This document shows positions 1-10,152 of a DNA stretch of 64,000 bases, one piece after another (position 1 is the first letter of the stretch; each line of letters starts with the position of its first letter). The notes under the pieces were generated by a model. That model saw only the letters and a program-made list of their open reading frames with translations, ran no database searches and was not told the origin of the DNA. The stretch covers positions 43,723,946-43,787,945 of the forward strand of contig NC_056737.1 in NCBI RefSeq assembly GCF_019279795.1. The letters are read 5' to 3'. Made by a program: the position numbers and the translations under genes. This DNA comes from Protopterus annectens (taxonomy: Eukaryota > Chordata > Ceratodontiformes > Protopteridae).

Positions 1-545
1 CTAAAGTGCGCTAGCCGATTTACAGCATTTATAGCATTTACTGTCTGTTTTTTCCTTATCTCTGTAATAAAACAAAAATCTCTTGTTTTCCCACTTTACT
101 GAACTAGAGTAGTCCAGTTTCAGAGTTGCTGATCCCTGGGCTTTGTTTTTAGTTCCTGTTACTGATCCATTGCCTTATTAGGAAGGAGGGAAGTTTCTTT
201 GCTTACCAGTGGGAGTGGGAAGCACTGAGCGCCTTTTGTCCGATTTGGTGAAGTTTCAGCCGGAAACTAGTAGTCCATTGGTCGTTTGGGCCAATTCCTA
301 GCTCCCTTCAGCCCCTGCTATAAAACACGCTAAACTGTACTGCTGATCTAACCAGCATATCCTATAACTGAAAAGTTCATCTCTACTTGATTCCCAAGTA
401 GACTATTCTCTATCTGTAAAGCCTAGCACTTACTCCTACAGTACTTGCACCTTGATAAAGCACTCTTATTATAGATAGTACCCCACCAGCCCAAAACCCA
501 CTTCCCCCGGAGTCCTTTGAAAGTTCTTTATCTACTACTTCTAGT
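1..545 (+). other. Probable 5' leader of the first CR1-like LINE
   Basis: No open frame of note lies here. The stretch runs directly into the CR1 ORF1 start at 546 and is most simply its 5' untranslated region, although the 5' boundary of the element cannot be seen. Comparison with the leader of the second full-length CR1 copy, before 61556, shows only weak similarity. Part of this stretch may therefore be older flanking DNA. Confidence 0.4.
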
Positions 546-1520
546 ATGTCGAGGGATCAGTTGCTAGTATCCTCTCCAGCTCAACTGGTGAACCTGGGAA
601 TATTGAGGCAATGTTACAATTGCCTCATGTACACAGACAATCCTCTCCTTCTCCCACAAAACACAAATACATGCGAGAGATGCAACTATACGGCCAAACT
701 GGAGGCTGAGCTCTCTCAACATAGGACTGGCAAGACCAGACAGGAGGAGAAGGCAACCACACACAATACATACCCAGTCACACATGGTACCATCACAACT
801 TCAAATCATACACATACTCACACAAAGACATACTCGGAGGCTCTGGTCAAAAATTTACCAAAACAGCAGAGGCCACCAAAGCAGACACCCAAACAACTAC
901 CACCTCACGACCCAACACATGCAACACATAGACCACACAGTCAGAGTGTCAAACAGTCACAGCCCTTAAGGCCAAACAAAATGCCAGACACACTTGTCAT
1001 TGGTGATTCCATAGTCAGACACACTGACGCCTCGCTCACCAGACTGAGTAAGGAGAAGGTCACAGTAAGCTGCCTGTCGGGCGCTAGAATCCGCCACATA
1101 ACGCAAGCACTCAGGTCTCTCAACAGCAGGTACAAGTGCGACTCAGTCATTGTCCACGCTGGTGTCAACGACCTGAGACGTACCTCCTTGGACTACATGA
1201 AAAGGGACGTCGAGGAGCTCTCTGATTATGTAGCCCAGGCAGGTATGACCCTGACCTTGAGCAGTATCCTACCTTCACCTAGAATGATGCCACAATACAG
1301 TGATAAGATGATCAGCTTTAATAATTGGCTTAAATTCTGGTGTCATTCAAAGGGGATCCAATGTCTGTCTGCCTGGGATGACATGCTGGACAAGCCACGC
1401 TGCTTCGCAAGGGACGGCTTGCACCTGTCACCCCTGGGCTTCCGGATATTGGCAAAGGCTTTTGCCACCCCCATAGTGCCTTTTTTAGGCAAGGCTCACA
1501 TTCTAAACCTACCACCCTAG
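546..1520 (+). CDS. CR1 LINE ORF1 protein with SGNH/GDSL esterase domain
   Basis: The frame encodes 324 residues and is uninterrupted. Two CxxC pairs (C23/C26 and C43/C46) sit near the N terminus and may bind zinc. A Thr/Pro/His-rich linker follows to about residue 140. The C-terminal half has the four SGNH-hydrolase blocks: GDS at 153-155 (catalytic Ser155), a GVND block at 206-209 (Asn208) and DGLHLS at 290-295 (Asp290 and His293). SGNH ORF1 proteins of CR1/L2-type LINEs bind the element RNA and have esterase folds; their cellular substrate is not settled. The chosen ATG at 546 matches the start position of three decayed copies in the window (about 21901 minus, 61556 plus and their alignments). 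ORF2 starts 30 bases after the stop. All catalytic positions are retained, which makes this the best-preserved LINE gene in the window. Confidence 0.88.
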   Translation: MSRDQLLVSSPAQLVNLGILRQCYNCLMYTDNPLLLPQNTNTCERCNYTAKLEAELSQHRTGKTRQEEKATTHNTYPVTHGTITTSNHTHTHTKTYSEALVKNLPKQQRPPKQTPKQLPPHDPTHATHRPHSQSVKQSQPLRPNKMPDTLVIGDSIVRHTDASLTRLSKEKVTVSCLSGARIRHITQALRSLNSRYKCDSVIVHAGVNDLRRTSLDYMKRDVEELSDYVAQAGMTLTLSSILPSPRMMPQYSDKMISFNNWLKFWCHSKGIQCLSAWDDMLDKPRCFARDGLHLSPLGFRILAKAFATPIVPFLGKAHILNLPP

Positions 1521-1550
1521 AACACCAAAAAGGAAAAAAAACTAAGGGTA

Positions 1551-4325
1551 ATGCTGCTCAATGCCAGAAGTCTCAATCCCAAGATGCACGCACTCGAGGC
1601 CCTTCTCAATATGGAGAACATCGATGTCTGTGCTGTGACAGAAACCTGGTTCAAGGCTCCTGAGAGCACCCCAGCACTAACAGGTTTCACCTCATATCAT
1701 ACGTTCCGGCCCCAAAATCCGGACAACACCAAGAAAGGAGGGGTGTCCATATTCATAAAGGACACCCACACCTCAAGGTTGGTGGCAACGCACGATGCAT
1801 CGGAGACCATCCAGGTGCAATTAACCATAGGCAAGACTGCTCTGCAATTTGTAGCATGTTACAGGCCACCCTCTCAAACTCAGGAACCTCACATGGCCTT
1901 CCTGAAAACATTGGAGGGATAAATGTATCTCCAAACACCATCATACTAGGTGACTTCAACTACCCTAATATAGACTGGGAACACTACTCAAGCCCGAACA
2001 CTCTAACCCAAAGATTCCTGGAGTTCATAAACTCAAATGCCATGGAACAACTAGTCACCATCCCCACAAGAGGTGAAAACATACTTGATCTCATCATCAC
2101 GAACATGGGATCAAAATGTTCAACACCGGAAGTATACCCCTCACTGGTGAGATCAGATCATAAACTAATCTCGCTGGAGGTCCTCATCCCGCCCCACCTG
2201 AAACAAAAAGACCACAGTGAAAAACTTCTCAAAAGCCGATTTCACACTTCTAAAAACTAGTGTGGTCTCCTTTAAGGCCCCTGAGCCAGTGGTAAACATT
2301 ACTCAAACCGCTGAATCACTTACAAATGCCTTCTACCAGCACCTACAGGACTGCATGGATCAGGCAATCCCAAACAAAACTAAGACTCTCTGTACCAAAG
2401 GCAAGCGTCCAGTCTGGTGGACCCCAGCCATAAACAAGATCTACAACAAAAGGAGGAAGCTACTACAAGATAGAGCAAAATCCTTGAAAGGTAAGACACC
2501 TTTGATCATTATAAGTAAAAAACTAAGAGCTCTCATAAAATCATCCAAGGCAAATTTTGAGAGAAAAATCGCCAAGGACTCTAAAGACAATCATAAGGCC
2601 TTCTTTAGCTATGTTAGAAACCTAGGAGGAAACTCCCAGATATGCTCAGAATTAGTTCAAAATGATGTGAAAATTACTGAACCTACACACATTGCTAACA
2701 TACTGGCTGACAGGTTCAGTGCAAACTTCTCCCCTCCCCCAAAAGGAGAGATATCTATTCCAGAGGATTGTAGCCCCCAAACATCTCCAACGCCCAGGTG
2801 AGAACTGCCCTCACTAAGGCAAAAACACAGCATCCATGGGACCGGATGGTGTCCCCGGCTGTGTGCTTCATGAACTCAACGAGGAATTAAACCCACAGTT
2901 AGGACAGCTGTTTAATCTTAGCCTCACCTCAGGATACGCACCCAAGGAGTGGCGCACGGCGACTGTGGTCCCACTTCATAAGGGCGGTGCCTCCACAGAC
3001 CCTGGAAATTACCGCCCCATTAGCTTGACAAGCCTTATCTGCAAAGCCATGGAGAGGATCATAATGGAACTCATAAATAAAGACATAGGGAACTTGCAGA
3101 CTTTGGATCCAACCCAGTTTGGCTTTGTCAAAGGCAGATCCTGCCTCTTAAACTTGGTTGACTTTTCGAGACAGTCACCAAGGCCATTGATGAGGAAAGG
3201 CAGTCCATACAGCCTACCTCGACCTGGCAAAGGCCTTGACACAATACCCCACTCAGGTATCATCGAAAAACTCATCAGCTTGAATGTAAACCCATACATC
3301 ACAAGATGGGTTGCAAACTGGCTAAGCGACAGAAACCACAGGGTCAGAGTTGCTGGAGCCATGTCAGACTCAAAGCCTGTCACAAGTGGTGTCCCACAGG
3401 GCTCAGTCCTGGGTCCACTCTTGTTCGGCATCTACTTTTCTGAAGTACAAGCAAACACAGGAGGGTTATGGCTGACAAAGTTTGCAGATGACTGCAAACT
3501 GGGCGCCATAGTCGAAAACACATCTGACACAGATATCCTCCAGAAGGGCCTCACAGAAGCGGATAACTGGTGCCAGAGCCATGGCCTGAAGTTAAACGCC
3601 AAAAATGCATAGTCATACCCTTCGGGAAAAACAAGGTTACCCCTAGCTACCATATAGGTGACAATCCACTGAGCACAGAAAAAGTCATCAGGGATCTGGG
3701 GACCCAAGTTGACAGTAGTCTTTCGCTTGACACTCATGTTGCTAAAGTAGTTAGGAAAACCTTCTATATCGCCCACCTGATCATGAAGGGATTCACATCT
3801 AGATCAAGGGAGGTCATCGTCCCCTGTACTCATCACTCATTAGACCTATGATTGAGTACAATGCCCGTTCGAATGTATCTGACCAGACACCTGATGCAGC
3901 TTGAAAGGCCCCAAAAGTTCCTCACCAAAAGGATAAAGGGTCTCAAAATATGTCTTATGCTGCCCGACTGAAAGAACTCCAGCTTTATTCAGTCTCATAC
4001 CGCTTGCTCAGAGGTGACCTGTGCCTGACATATAAGGCCATGTCAAACCCAGATTTGATGAATATGCTTCACCTCAAAAAATCTAGATCCCTCAGAACCA
4101 CAAGGCGGGAGACTTAAACCTTGACACGGTTATAAATAGAACGTGCTGGAGGGACAGATTCATCACCCAGAGACTCCCTATGCTGTGGAACAAAATCCCG
4201 GTACATGTGAGGCAGAGCACCTCGCTGGCCTTGTTCAAGAGGAATCTTGACCAATGGATGGGAGATCGCAGATATACCCCAGGGATTACTTCAGTGTCAC
4301 TGCTTGACAGAGGCACAGAAAAATG
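1551..4325 (+). pseudogene. CR1 LINE ORF2 (endonuclease-reverse transcriptase), frameshifted
   Basis: The ORF begins with MLLNARSLN at 1551, the usual start of the APE-type endonuclease, with a TETW motif near 1640 and GDFNYPNIDW near 1950. The SDH motif (SDHKLISLEV) is near 2155. The linker has a KRPVWW motif near 2405. The reverse transcriptase runs from about 2836 and includes NYRPISLTSL, KGRSCLLNL, GVPQGSVLGPLLFG near 3385 and the catalytic FADD box near 3480. The frame shifts at about 1900, 2240, 2800 and 3610, and a compensating pair around 3180-3240 scrambles RT motif A. The C-terminal frame ends with the stop near 4325. In an intact element this protein nicks target DNA and copies the RNA in place. 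This copy cannot make it. Confidence 0.88.
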
Positions 4326-4580
4326 ATAGGCATAGTTTTTATTCAAACTAAAGGGGTGGCGAAAGCCACATAACTATGGGCTAGGCTTATAAATGCCCTT
4401 GGGCAGATAGCCTAGTATGAACCTATGAACCTATGAACCTATATGCCCAGTTCTTTAAATCTTTTTTTCTGAGTTGCCTTTTATTTCACCTGTCCATCAT
4501 CTGGCAATAGCACTGGGATGCACAGGTACTTAGTATTGAACCTAATTTAGCTGCTGTACAGTTCATCTTCTCACACTTGT

Positions 4581-4880
4581 GTGTGCGCCCTACCCACCCC
4601 TGCTGTGCAGTTCACCTTCCCACACCTGCGTGTATGCCCTAACCCACTCCTGCTGTGTAGTTCACCTTCCCACACCTGTGTGTATGCCCTACCCACTCCC
4701 GCTGTGTAGTTCACTTTCCCACACCTATGTGTATGCCCTACCCACCCCTGCTGTGCAGTTCACCTTCATGCACCTGTGTGTGCACCCCATTCCACCCCTG
4801 CTGTGTAGTTCACTCCCCACACCTGTGTGTATGCCCTACTCAACCCTGCTGTGTAGTTCACCTTCCCACCCTTACCTACT
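4581..4880. repeat. Minisatellite, about 49-50 bp unit, six copies
   Basis: A tandem array of roughly six units starts at 4581, 4630, 4680 and so on. Each unit contains GTGTATGCCCTACCCACC followed by a CTGCTGTGTAGTTCACC-type segment. Units differ by about 10-20 percent by eye. A 112-residue open frame crosses the array only because the repeat lacks stops in one frame, so I do not call it a gene. Confidence 0.85.
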
Positions 4881-5790
4881 GTTACTGATTAGTAACACTA
4901 AGTGTTATCACCACTAGTTGGCATCATACCTTCCGATATTCAGTCCCGAAAATAGAAATAACTATCACAAGAACTTCCTGTTTTTACCTCAAACAACAGA
5001 TAAGAAAGCATCTACCAGTATCTTTCCTCTTCACTACCAATGTTCTGTTGTAGCCAGGTATATCAGAGGCATATTCACACTGACACATTCAACTCAAACT
5101 GCCTAAACTGCAGACAATGGCTCTTTGAAGGAAAATTACATCCTGCGGTAAGTACTTCAAAGCAGCTGTGTGGGATGAACTGGGATAACTTACAAGGATT
5201 ATTATTCTGAACACAACGTTCACTTATGGTGGCTGTGATGCATAAACTGTGCCTTGAATACTGACTATATAGTTAATGTGTAAAATCACCTTTATTGTAA
5301 CTTTTAACCATCTTTAATAATTTATTTAACATGGGAACTTGTTTGGAATTTTAGCAGGAAGCACAGCTACTATCCCACTGACTGGAAAACAGTACTCTCG
5401 TGATTAGAAAAAACACTAACTGAGTAAGGAGCTGCAGGAGGGAAAGCAAGTGCAACAGTGACAGAGAAAAGGGACACTGCCCTAACCAACCAAATCAGAA
5501 TTACCCAGTGTTCAGTGGGGAGACAGATGTTACAGCCAGATCACCTCACATCAACATCAAAAGATGAGCATGTCATTGTTAACTATACATATTAAAAAAT
5601 TTGTCTTACAAGACCAAATTTGGTCTGGTGAATGTAGCCTCTTAACCAGGACAATTTCAATATTCTGGTACAAAACAAAGCAACAATTTCATTTAAAAAC
5701 TTCATGCATGTGATGTCTGTATTTTTACTACATCCGAGCTAAAATGCGTTTGCACACTGAACACGTATTAAACACATTAAAAGACGTGCA
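4881..5790. other. No recognised feature
   Basis: AT-rich unique-looking DNA. There are short open frames (for example 4918-5106), but no motif, repeat or RNA signature that I can support. Confidence 0.5.
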
Positions 5791-5900
5791 TCTGGAGTGT
5801 TTCTCCCCGAGCCTCCGCTGAAAATTGGCTTTGTTCCAAGTCGGACTTTCCCGGTTAACAAATGTTAAATAAATAAATACAAAAATAAAATAAAAAAAAT
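5791..5900 (+). mobile_element. L2-like LINE 3' end fragment
   Basis: The fragment reads tttctccccgagcctccgct, then a TTAACAAATGTTAAATAAATA stretch and an A-rich tail. The same terminal block ends the L2-like LINEs at 44231 and 53147 on the opposite strand and recurs near 19981 and 46650. Only about 110 bp of 3' UTR remains. Confidence 0.65.
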
Positions 5901-6366
5901 AATGTGTCACATGTACTATATACTCTATTTGGCAATATCCAGGAGCAAGGTTCAGTTTTGAACCCATATTTTTTTCATATTTTTATATCTACATTCCTTA
6001 CTGATGATAAATTCTGAAATGGAAAATTTGCTAATGACATTAAAATTGCTTGATTGGTCACTTCTGTAAAGTATCAGCTTGAAATACAATCACATTTAGA
6101 TACTGTATATGGTAGGGTCAGTCATACAGATTCAGAGGTTCACAGGTAAGTACTAGGCTAGCTGCCATTGCAGGACATTTTAAATCAAGTCATTTTCCCT
6201 TTTTATGGTCAAAATAATATATCCCATTTGGTTATAGATTGCCCTTACACATCATATGGTTAATAATGATATATTACCCCTAATGAGAATAACTGGGATA
6301 ATACCATAGACAATTTGAGGGGACCCATGCATAGGGTAAAGCACTCAGGAACTGCCTCTGTAAATT
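5901..6366. other. AT-rich DNA with a short CR1-tail-like relic
   Basis: Positions about 6145-6180 (ggttcacaggtaagtactag onward) resemble the minus-strand CR1 3' end seen at 38808. This suggests a short CR1 or CR1-tailed SINE fragment. I see nothing else recognisable. Confidence 0.4.
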
Positions 6367-6573
6367 ATTTATTTATTTATTATTTATTTTACATTTGTTA
6401 ACCAGGAAAGTCTGACTGGACACGTCCCTTTTCAACAGAGACCTGGGGAGAAAAGCTCCAGTTCCAGAAACTTACAAAAGCTTAATACATATACCAAAAT
6501 TTAAAAAATTCAACAAAAGCTTAAACAGGCTTACAATATCATGCAAAAGACTTATAAACGTTACAAAAAGGAA
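6367..6573 (-). mobile_element. L2-like LINE 3' end fragment next to DIRS copy 1
   Basis: A run of TTTA repeats (the LINE tail read on the other strand) is followed by acatttgttaaccaggaaag and gacctggggagaaaagctcc, the shared 3' block of the L2-like LINEs. The fragment stops at the left terminus of DIRS copy 1 at 6574. No clear continuation is visible beyond the DIRS right end at 12187. Confidence 0.65.
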
Positions 6574-6800
6574 AGTACAGTTTTGTACCTACCATAAATG
6601 TAGATGTCCGAGAGGTATGCATCTGCAGTCCTTACAAATGGGTTGTCCTGTCGTCAGGCAGCCCTTCGGTCGGCCGGATTCCAAAGTCTGGGTCTGGCCT
6701 CGGCTGATGTTGCACTTCACCCGACGTCATAGCTGCAGTTCTTCGGGTATAAAGGTATCAGCCGACGCCATTTTCCTCAGTGTTTCTTGCCCCAGATGCC
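6574..6800. repeat. Left inverted terminal repeat of DIRS copy 1
   Basis: Positions about 6628-6792 are the near-perfect reverse complement of 12002-12170. The outermost 50 bases (6574-6628) are not in the right ITR but are complementary to the left half of the ICR. The repeat carries GGGTATAAAGG near 6747 and a TCAGT initiator-like site about 30 bases downstream, pointing into the element. Confidence 0.9.
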
Positions 6801-6985
6801 AGGTGCCCTCTAGGAAGGCTAAATTTGGATAATTGCAAAAGTTTCCAAATAAGAGAGAGCAAATAAAAATAAACATGTATATACATATATACAAACAAAT
6901 ACACCATAATAGATTCCCCCAGCTAGCTAGAAGATGAGCAAATACCCTAGGAGTACCACAGAGGGGAAGGAGGGAGGGTAATCCT

Positions 6986-7083
6986 GACTGCAGATGCATA
7001 CCTCTCGGACATCTACATTTATGGTAGGTACAAAACTGTACTATGTCCTTCAAGGATGCATCTGCAGTCCTTACAAATGGGTA
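6986..7083. repeat. Internal complementary region (ICR) of DIRS copy 1
   Basis: The left half is the reverse complement of the left terminus (about 6574-6630). The right half is complementary to the right terminus (about 12150-12186) and extends into ACAAATGGGT, shared with the ITR. In the established DIRS-1 model the ICR brings the two cDNA ends together so that a closed circle can form. Its place just downstream of the recombinase stop is as expected. Confidence 0.9.
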
Positions 7084-7122
7084 GAATACCATAGTCAAAC
7101 TGGGGGAGGAGGAATAATAAGA

Positions 7123-8571
7123 TTATGGTGTAGTTAAGATCCCTTGCAAAACAGCAGTGGCAAAACCTGCTCGGGATCTGGAGTATAAGGGAAGATTATA
7201 ATGCTTGGCAAATGTATGCACGGGGCTCCAAGTAGCAGCCTCTAAAATGTCTTTGGTAGCCACTCCTCGTAAAAAAGCTGTAGTAGTGGCTGTAGCCCTT
7301 GTGGAGTGAGGTCTGATGTTTTCTGGGGTTCTCTTCCCATGGTAAGAGTAACAAAATCTAATGCAATTTCCTATCCACTTAGAGATTGTCTGTTTTAAAA
7401 CTGCTTTTCCTTCCATTCCTGTTGCATATGCTACCAGTAGCTGGTCAGTTTTTCTATTGCTCTTGGTCCTGTCCAGGTAGTAGCGCAATTGTCTATGTAC
7501 ATCCAAGGTATGTAATAGTCTTTCTCCCCTGTTCTGTGGGTTGGGGAAGAATGTAGGCAGGTGGATAGCTTGGTTTAAAGATACCCTGGAGACCACCTTT
7601 GGCATAAAAGTAGGATTAGTTCTCATGGACACTCTATCTTGATGGAAGATAAGGAAGGGCTGTACTGCCATTAATGCCTGTAGTTCAGAAACCCTTCTTG
7701 CTGAAGTAATTGCAAGCAGGAAAGCAGTTTTCCATGATAAGTACTGTAATTCTGCTGTTGCTGCTGGCTCAAAAGGAGGGAGTGTCAACTTTTCTAGCAC
7801 AAAGTTCAAGTCCCATGCGGGCAATGGTGGCTTCCTAGGTGGTTTTACATTTTTAATTCCTCTCAGAAACTGCCTGAGTAGAGGATGTGAGAAGACTGGA
7901 GGGTCCATGTTGTATTCTGCTGAAATAGCTGATGCATGAATCTTAATGGAAGAATAGGACAGGCCATTGTGGAAAAGCTCTGCCAAGTATTCCAGGATGT
8001 TAGCCATGTTTACCAGTGACACATTTTCTCCTTTTGCTGCACTCCAAATGAAATATCTTTTCCATTTTGCTGAATAAGTTTTCCTTGTTGAGGGTCTGCG
8101 AGCCTCCAAGATAATGTCTTTAACCCTTTGAGATAAATCTGGGTTATTTTGTCTTATGCAATGTTCCAGGCAGCCAGCTGCAGTGTTTTTAGGTTTGGAT
8201 GCAGGGTTTTGAAGTTGTTCTGTGTTAACAGTAAGGGAACTAGGGGCAGAGGCCATATTTGTTCCCGAGACATGCTCCTCAGTAATGGGTACCAATGCTG
8301 CCTCGGCCAGTCTGGAGCTATCAGGATGATCCTTGGACGGTCTTCTTTGATCTTCAATAGCACCTTGTGCATCAAAGGAAGAGGTGGGAATGCATATGCT
8401 GTCAGGTTTTTCCAACTGAAAGATAGGGAGTCCACCTTCCAAGCAAGTGGGTGGTATGCCCTCGTGCAGAATATTTTCAATTGGTGGTTGTGTGGGGATG
8501 CGAATAAGTCTATTTCTGGTAGTCCCCATTTCCCTGTAATGGTTTTGAAGATGTCTGGATGCAGCATCCAT
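7123..8571 (-). CDS. DIRS tyrosine recombinase, intact
   Basis: The frame encodes 482 residues. A SAM-like N-terminal core-binding region lies around residues 150-245 (RRPSTRKTYSAKWKRY to RQFLRGIK). The catalytic domain holds R293 in SARRVSEL, the HSTRA motif with H422 and R425, W448, and the nucleophile Y458 in FAKHYNL, so the R-HxxR-H/W-Y set is complete. It should join the circular cDNA to the target. The first 139 codons overlap the end of the RT ORF in another frame. The equivalent overlap is open in copies 2-4, but the true start could be an ATG further in, since the overlapping part is poorly conserved. Copy 1 is the only copy in which this gene has no break. Confidence 0.92.
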   Translation of the reverse strand: MDAASRHLQNHYREMGTTRNRLIRIPTQPPIENILHEGIPPTCLEGGLPIFQLEKPDSICIPTSSFDAQGAIEDQRRPSKDHPDSSRLAEAALVPITEEHVSGTNMASAPSSLTVNTEQLQNPASKPKNTAAGCLEHCIRQNNPDLSQRVKDIILEARRPSTRKTYSAKWKRYFIWSAAKGENVSLVNMANILEYLAELFHNGLSYSSIKIHASAISAEYNMDPPVFSHPLLRQFLRGIKNVKPPRKPPLPAWDLNFVLEKLTLPPFEPAATAELQYLSWKTAFLLAITSARRVSELQALMAVQPFLIFHQDRVSMRTNPTFMPKVVSRVSLNQAIHLPTFFPNPQNRGERLLHTLDVHRQLRYYLDRTKSNRKTDQLLVAYATGMEGKAVLKQTISKWIGNCIRFCYSYHGKRTPENIRPHSTRATATTTAFLRGVATKDILEAATWSPVHTFAKHYNLPLYSRSRAGFATAVLQGILTTP

Positions 8572-10152
8572 TCATGGGCATCCGTGGTAGTTCTGCTTAG
8601 GATGTCTGCTAGTATATTTTCTTTTCCTGGTACAAATATTGCTTGTAACTGAATGTTGAAGCTCAGGGCCACATTCCAGAGGTCCATTGCCATCCGGCAT
8701 AGAGGGTATGAATGTGTGCCTCCCTGTTTGTTGATGTACCACATAACTGTGGTGTTGTCCGTCCTTATCAGCAATTGACCCTACAGAAGAAATGGTCTGA
8801 ATGTCTGAATTGCCAGTTTTACTGCCAGCATCTCCTTTTGATTTATGTGTAGGTTCAGCTGGTCTTGAGTCCATAAGCCTTGTATGCACTTGTCCAGCAT
8901 GTGTGCCCCCCAACCGAGGTCTGAGGCGTCCGTTGTGATGGTCTGGCTTGGTTGAGTGCTGTGGAAGGGCAGTCCTTTGTTTGATTGACAGGCCTGAGCC
9001 CACCATTGGAATTCTTGCTTCAGGCATGGAATTATTGGAATTTGGGTTTCTAGGCTGTGCTTGTGCTGAGACCATAAATTCCTTAGGTACCATTGTAACT
9101 TTCTCATATGTAGTCTGGCATGTGGAATCAATATTATGCAGGATGCCATGTAACCCAGGGCTTGCAGGACTTTCCTTGCTGTTAGCTGGTTCTGCTTTGT
9201 TAATGCCATGAAATAGAGAGGAAGGTGCTTCTGTTTTTCTACTGTGAGGGATGCCATTTGATTTGATGTGTCCAGCTCAGCACCCAAGAAAGTTATACTT
9301 TGGGATGGTATCAGCCTTGACTTTTTTATATTGACTGTGTATCCCAGGGCTTGCAGTAGATGAATGACCTTTTTCAAATCTTTTGTTAATTTGTTTTTGT
9401 TGTCCGCTTGTAACAGGCAGTCGTCCAGGTAAGGGTAAATTTGAATTCCCTGAAGCCTGCAATGGGCAATTACTGATGCCAGGCATTTCGTGAATACTCT
9501 GGGCGCAGTAGATAAGCCAAAGGGCAATGCTGAGAATTGATAATGCTCTGATCCTGCAAGAAATCTGAGGTATCTTCTGCAATTTGGTCGTATGGGGACG
9601 TGCAGGTATGCCTCCTTGAGATCTAGAGTTACCAGCCAAGACTCCTTGCCCAGCATGGGAAGAAGCTGCTGTACGGTCAGCATTTTGAATTTTGGAACAA
9701 TGAGGTATGTGTTTAGAGCGGACAGGTCGAGAATAGGTCTCCATTGGTTTTCTTTTCTTGGCACTAGGAAAAGTCTGGAGTAAAATCCTTGCCCTTGTTC
9801 CATAGACGGTACCCTTTCTATAGCTCTCATCCTTAGTAAGTGGTGTATTTGTTCTAGAGCTTTTGTCTTCTGATTTGGAGGTAGGTTTGGCATTCCTCTC
9901 TTCCTTGGTAGAGTTATGGAAGTGAAACCTGTAACCTTGGTCTATTGTCTGTAAAATCCATTTGTCTCCTGTGATGTGATGCCAGTTTACTGAAAATAAG
10001 GCTAGCTTTCCGCCTAAGGGTGCTTCTAGTTGTTCCCTGGTAGGCGGTGTCAGAGCCAAGTCACTGTGATTGTCCTGTGGAAGTAGTGGTGGCTGGATCT
10101 GTGGCAGTACTTCGCTGGTTGTTAGCCTGCCACTGACGTCCCCTGTAGGCAC
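8154..10152 (-). pseudogene. DIRS RT-RNase H-methyltransferase-like ORF, one frameshift and one amber stop
   Basis: The ORF opens at about 10152, overlapping the gag end by about 92 bases, with APLGGKLALFS near the start. A frameshift lies around 9893-9905. The main frame then carries RPILDLSALN, VTLDLKEAYLHVPI (motif A, catalytic Asp), FGLSTAPRVFTK, YPYLDDCLL (motif C) and the RNase H start TDASDLGWGAHM. An in-frame TAG at 8781-8783 interrupts the RNase H domain where other copies read a sense codon. Beyond it TDNTTVMWYINKQGG and a conserved block with EIDLFAS, YAFPP and APDWPRQHWYP follow. That block corresponds in position to the Dam-like methyltransferase domain reported for DIRS elements, an assignment I make by position only. 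The protein would copy element RNA. Confidence 0.88.

Larger units (their letters stand above)
546..4441 (+). mobile_element. CR1-like LINE, near full length
   Basis: This is a non-LTR retrotransposon with a two-ORF layout: an esterase-type ORF1 at 546-1520, then an ORF2 with apurinic endonuclease and reverse transcriptase. ORF2 ends near 4325. A short 3' UTR follows, containing a conserved block (gctaggcttataaatgccc near 4380), and the element ends in about three units of an 8-bp ACCTATGA-type repeat at 4420-4441. Short 3' microsatellite tails instead of poly(A) are typical of CR1-clade LINEs. The 3' end is reused, in part or whole, near 6150, 13700, 27530 and 38808 in the window, so the family has been active here repeatedly. 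ORF1 is intact and ORF2 is broken by several frameshifts. Confidence 0.9.

Noticed and set aside
4579..4917. 112-residue open frame
   Set aside because: It is a translation of the 49-bp minisatellite; the repetition alone keeps the frame open.
7123..8571. Phage or bacterial integrase
   Set aside because: Its linkage to gag, RT, ITRs and an ICR makes it the recombinase of a DIRS retrotransposon.
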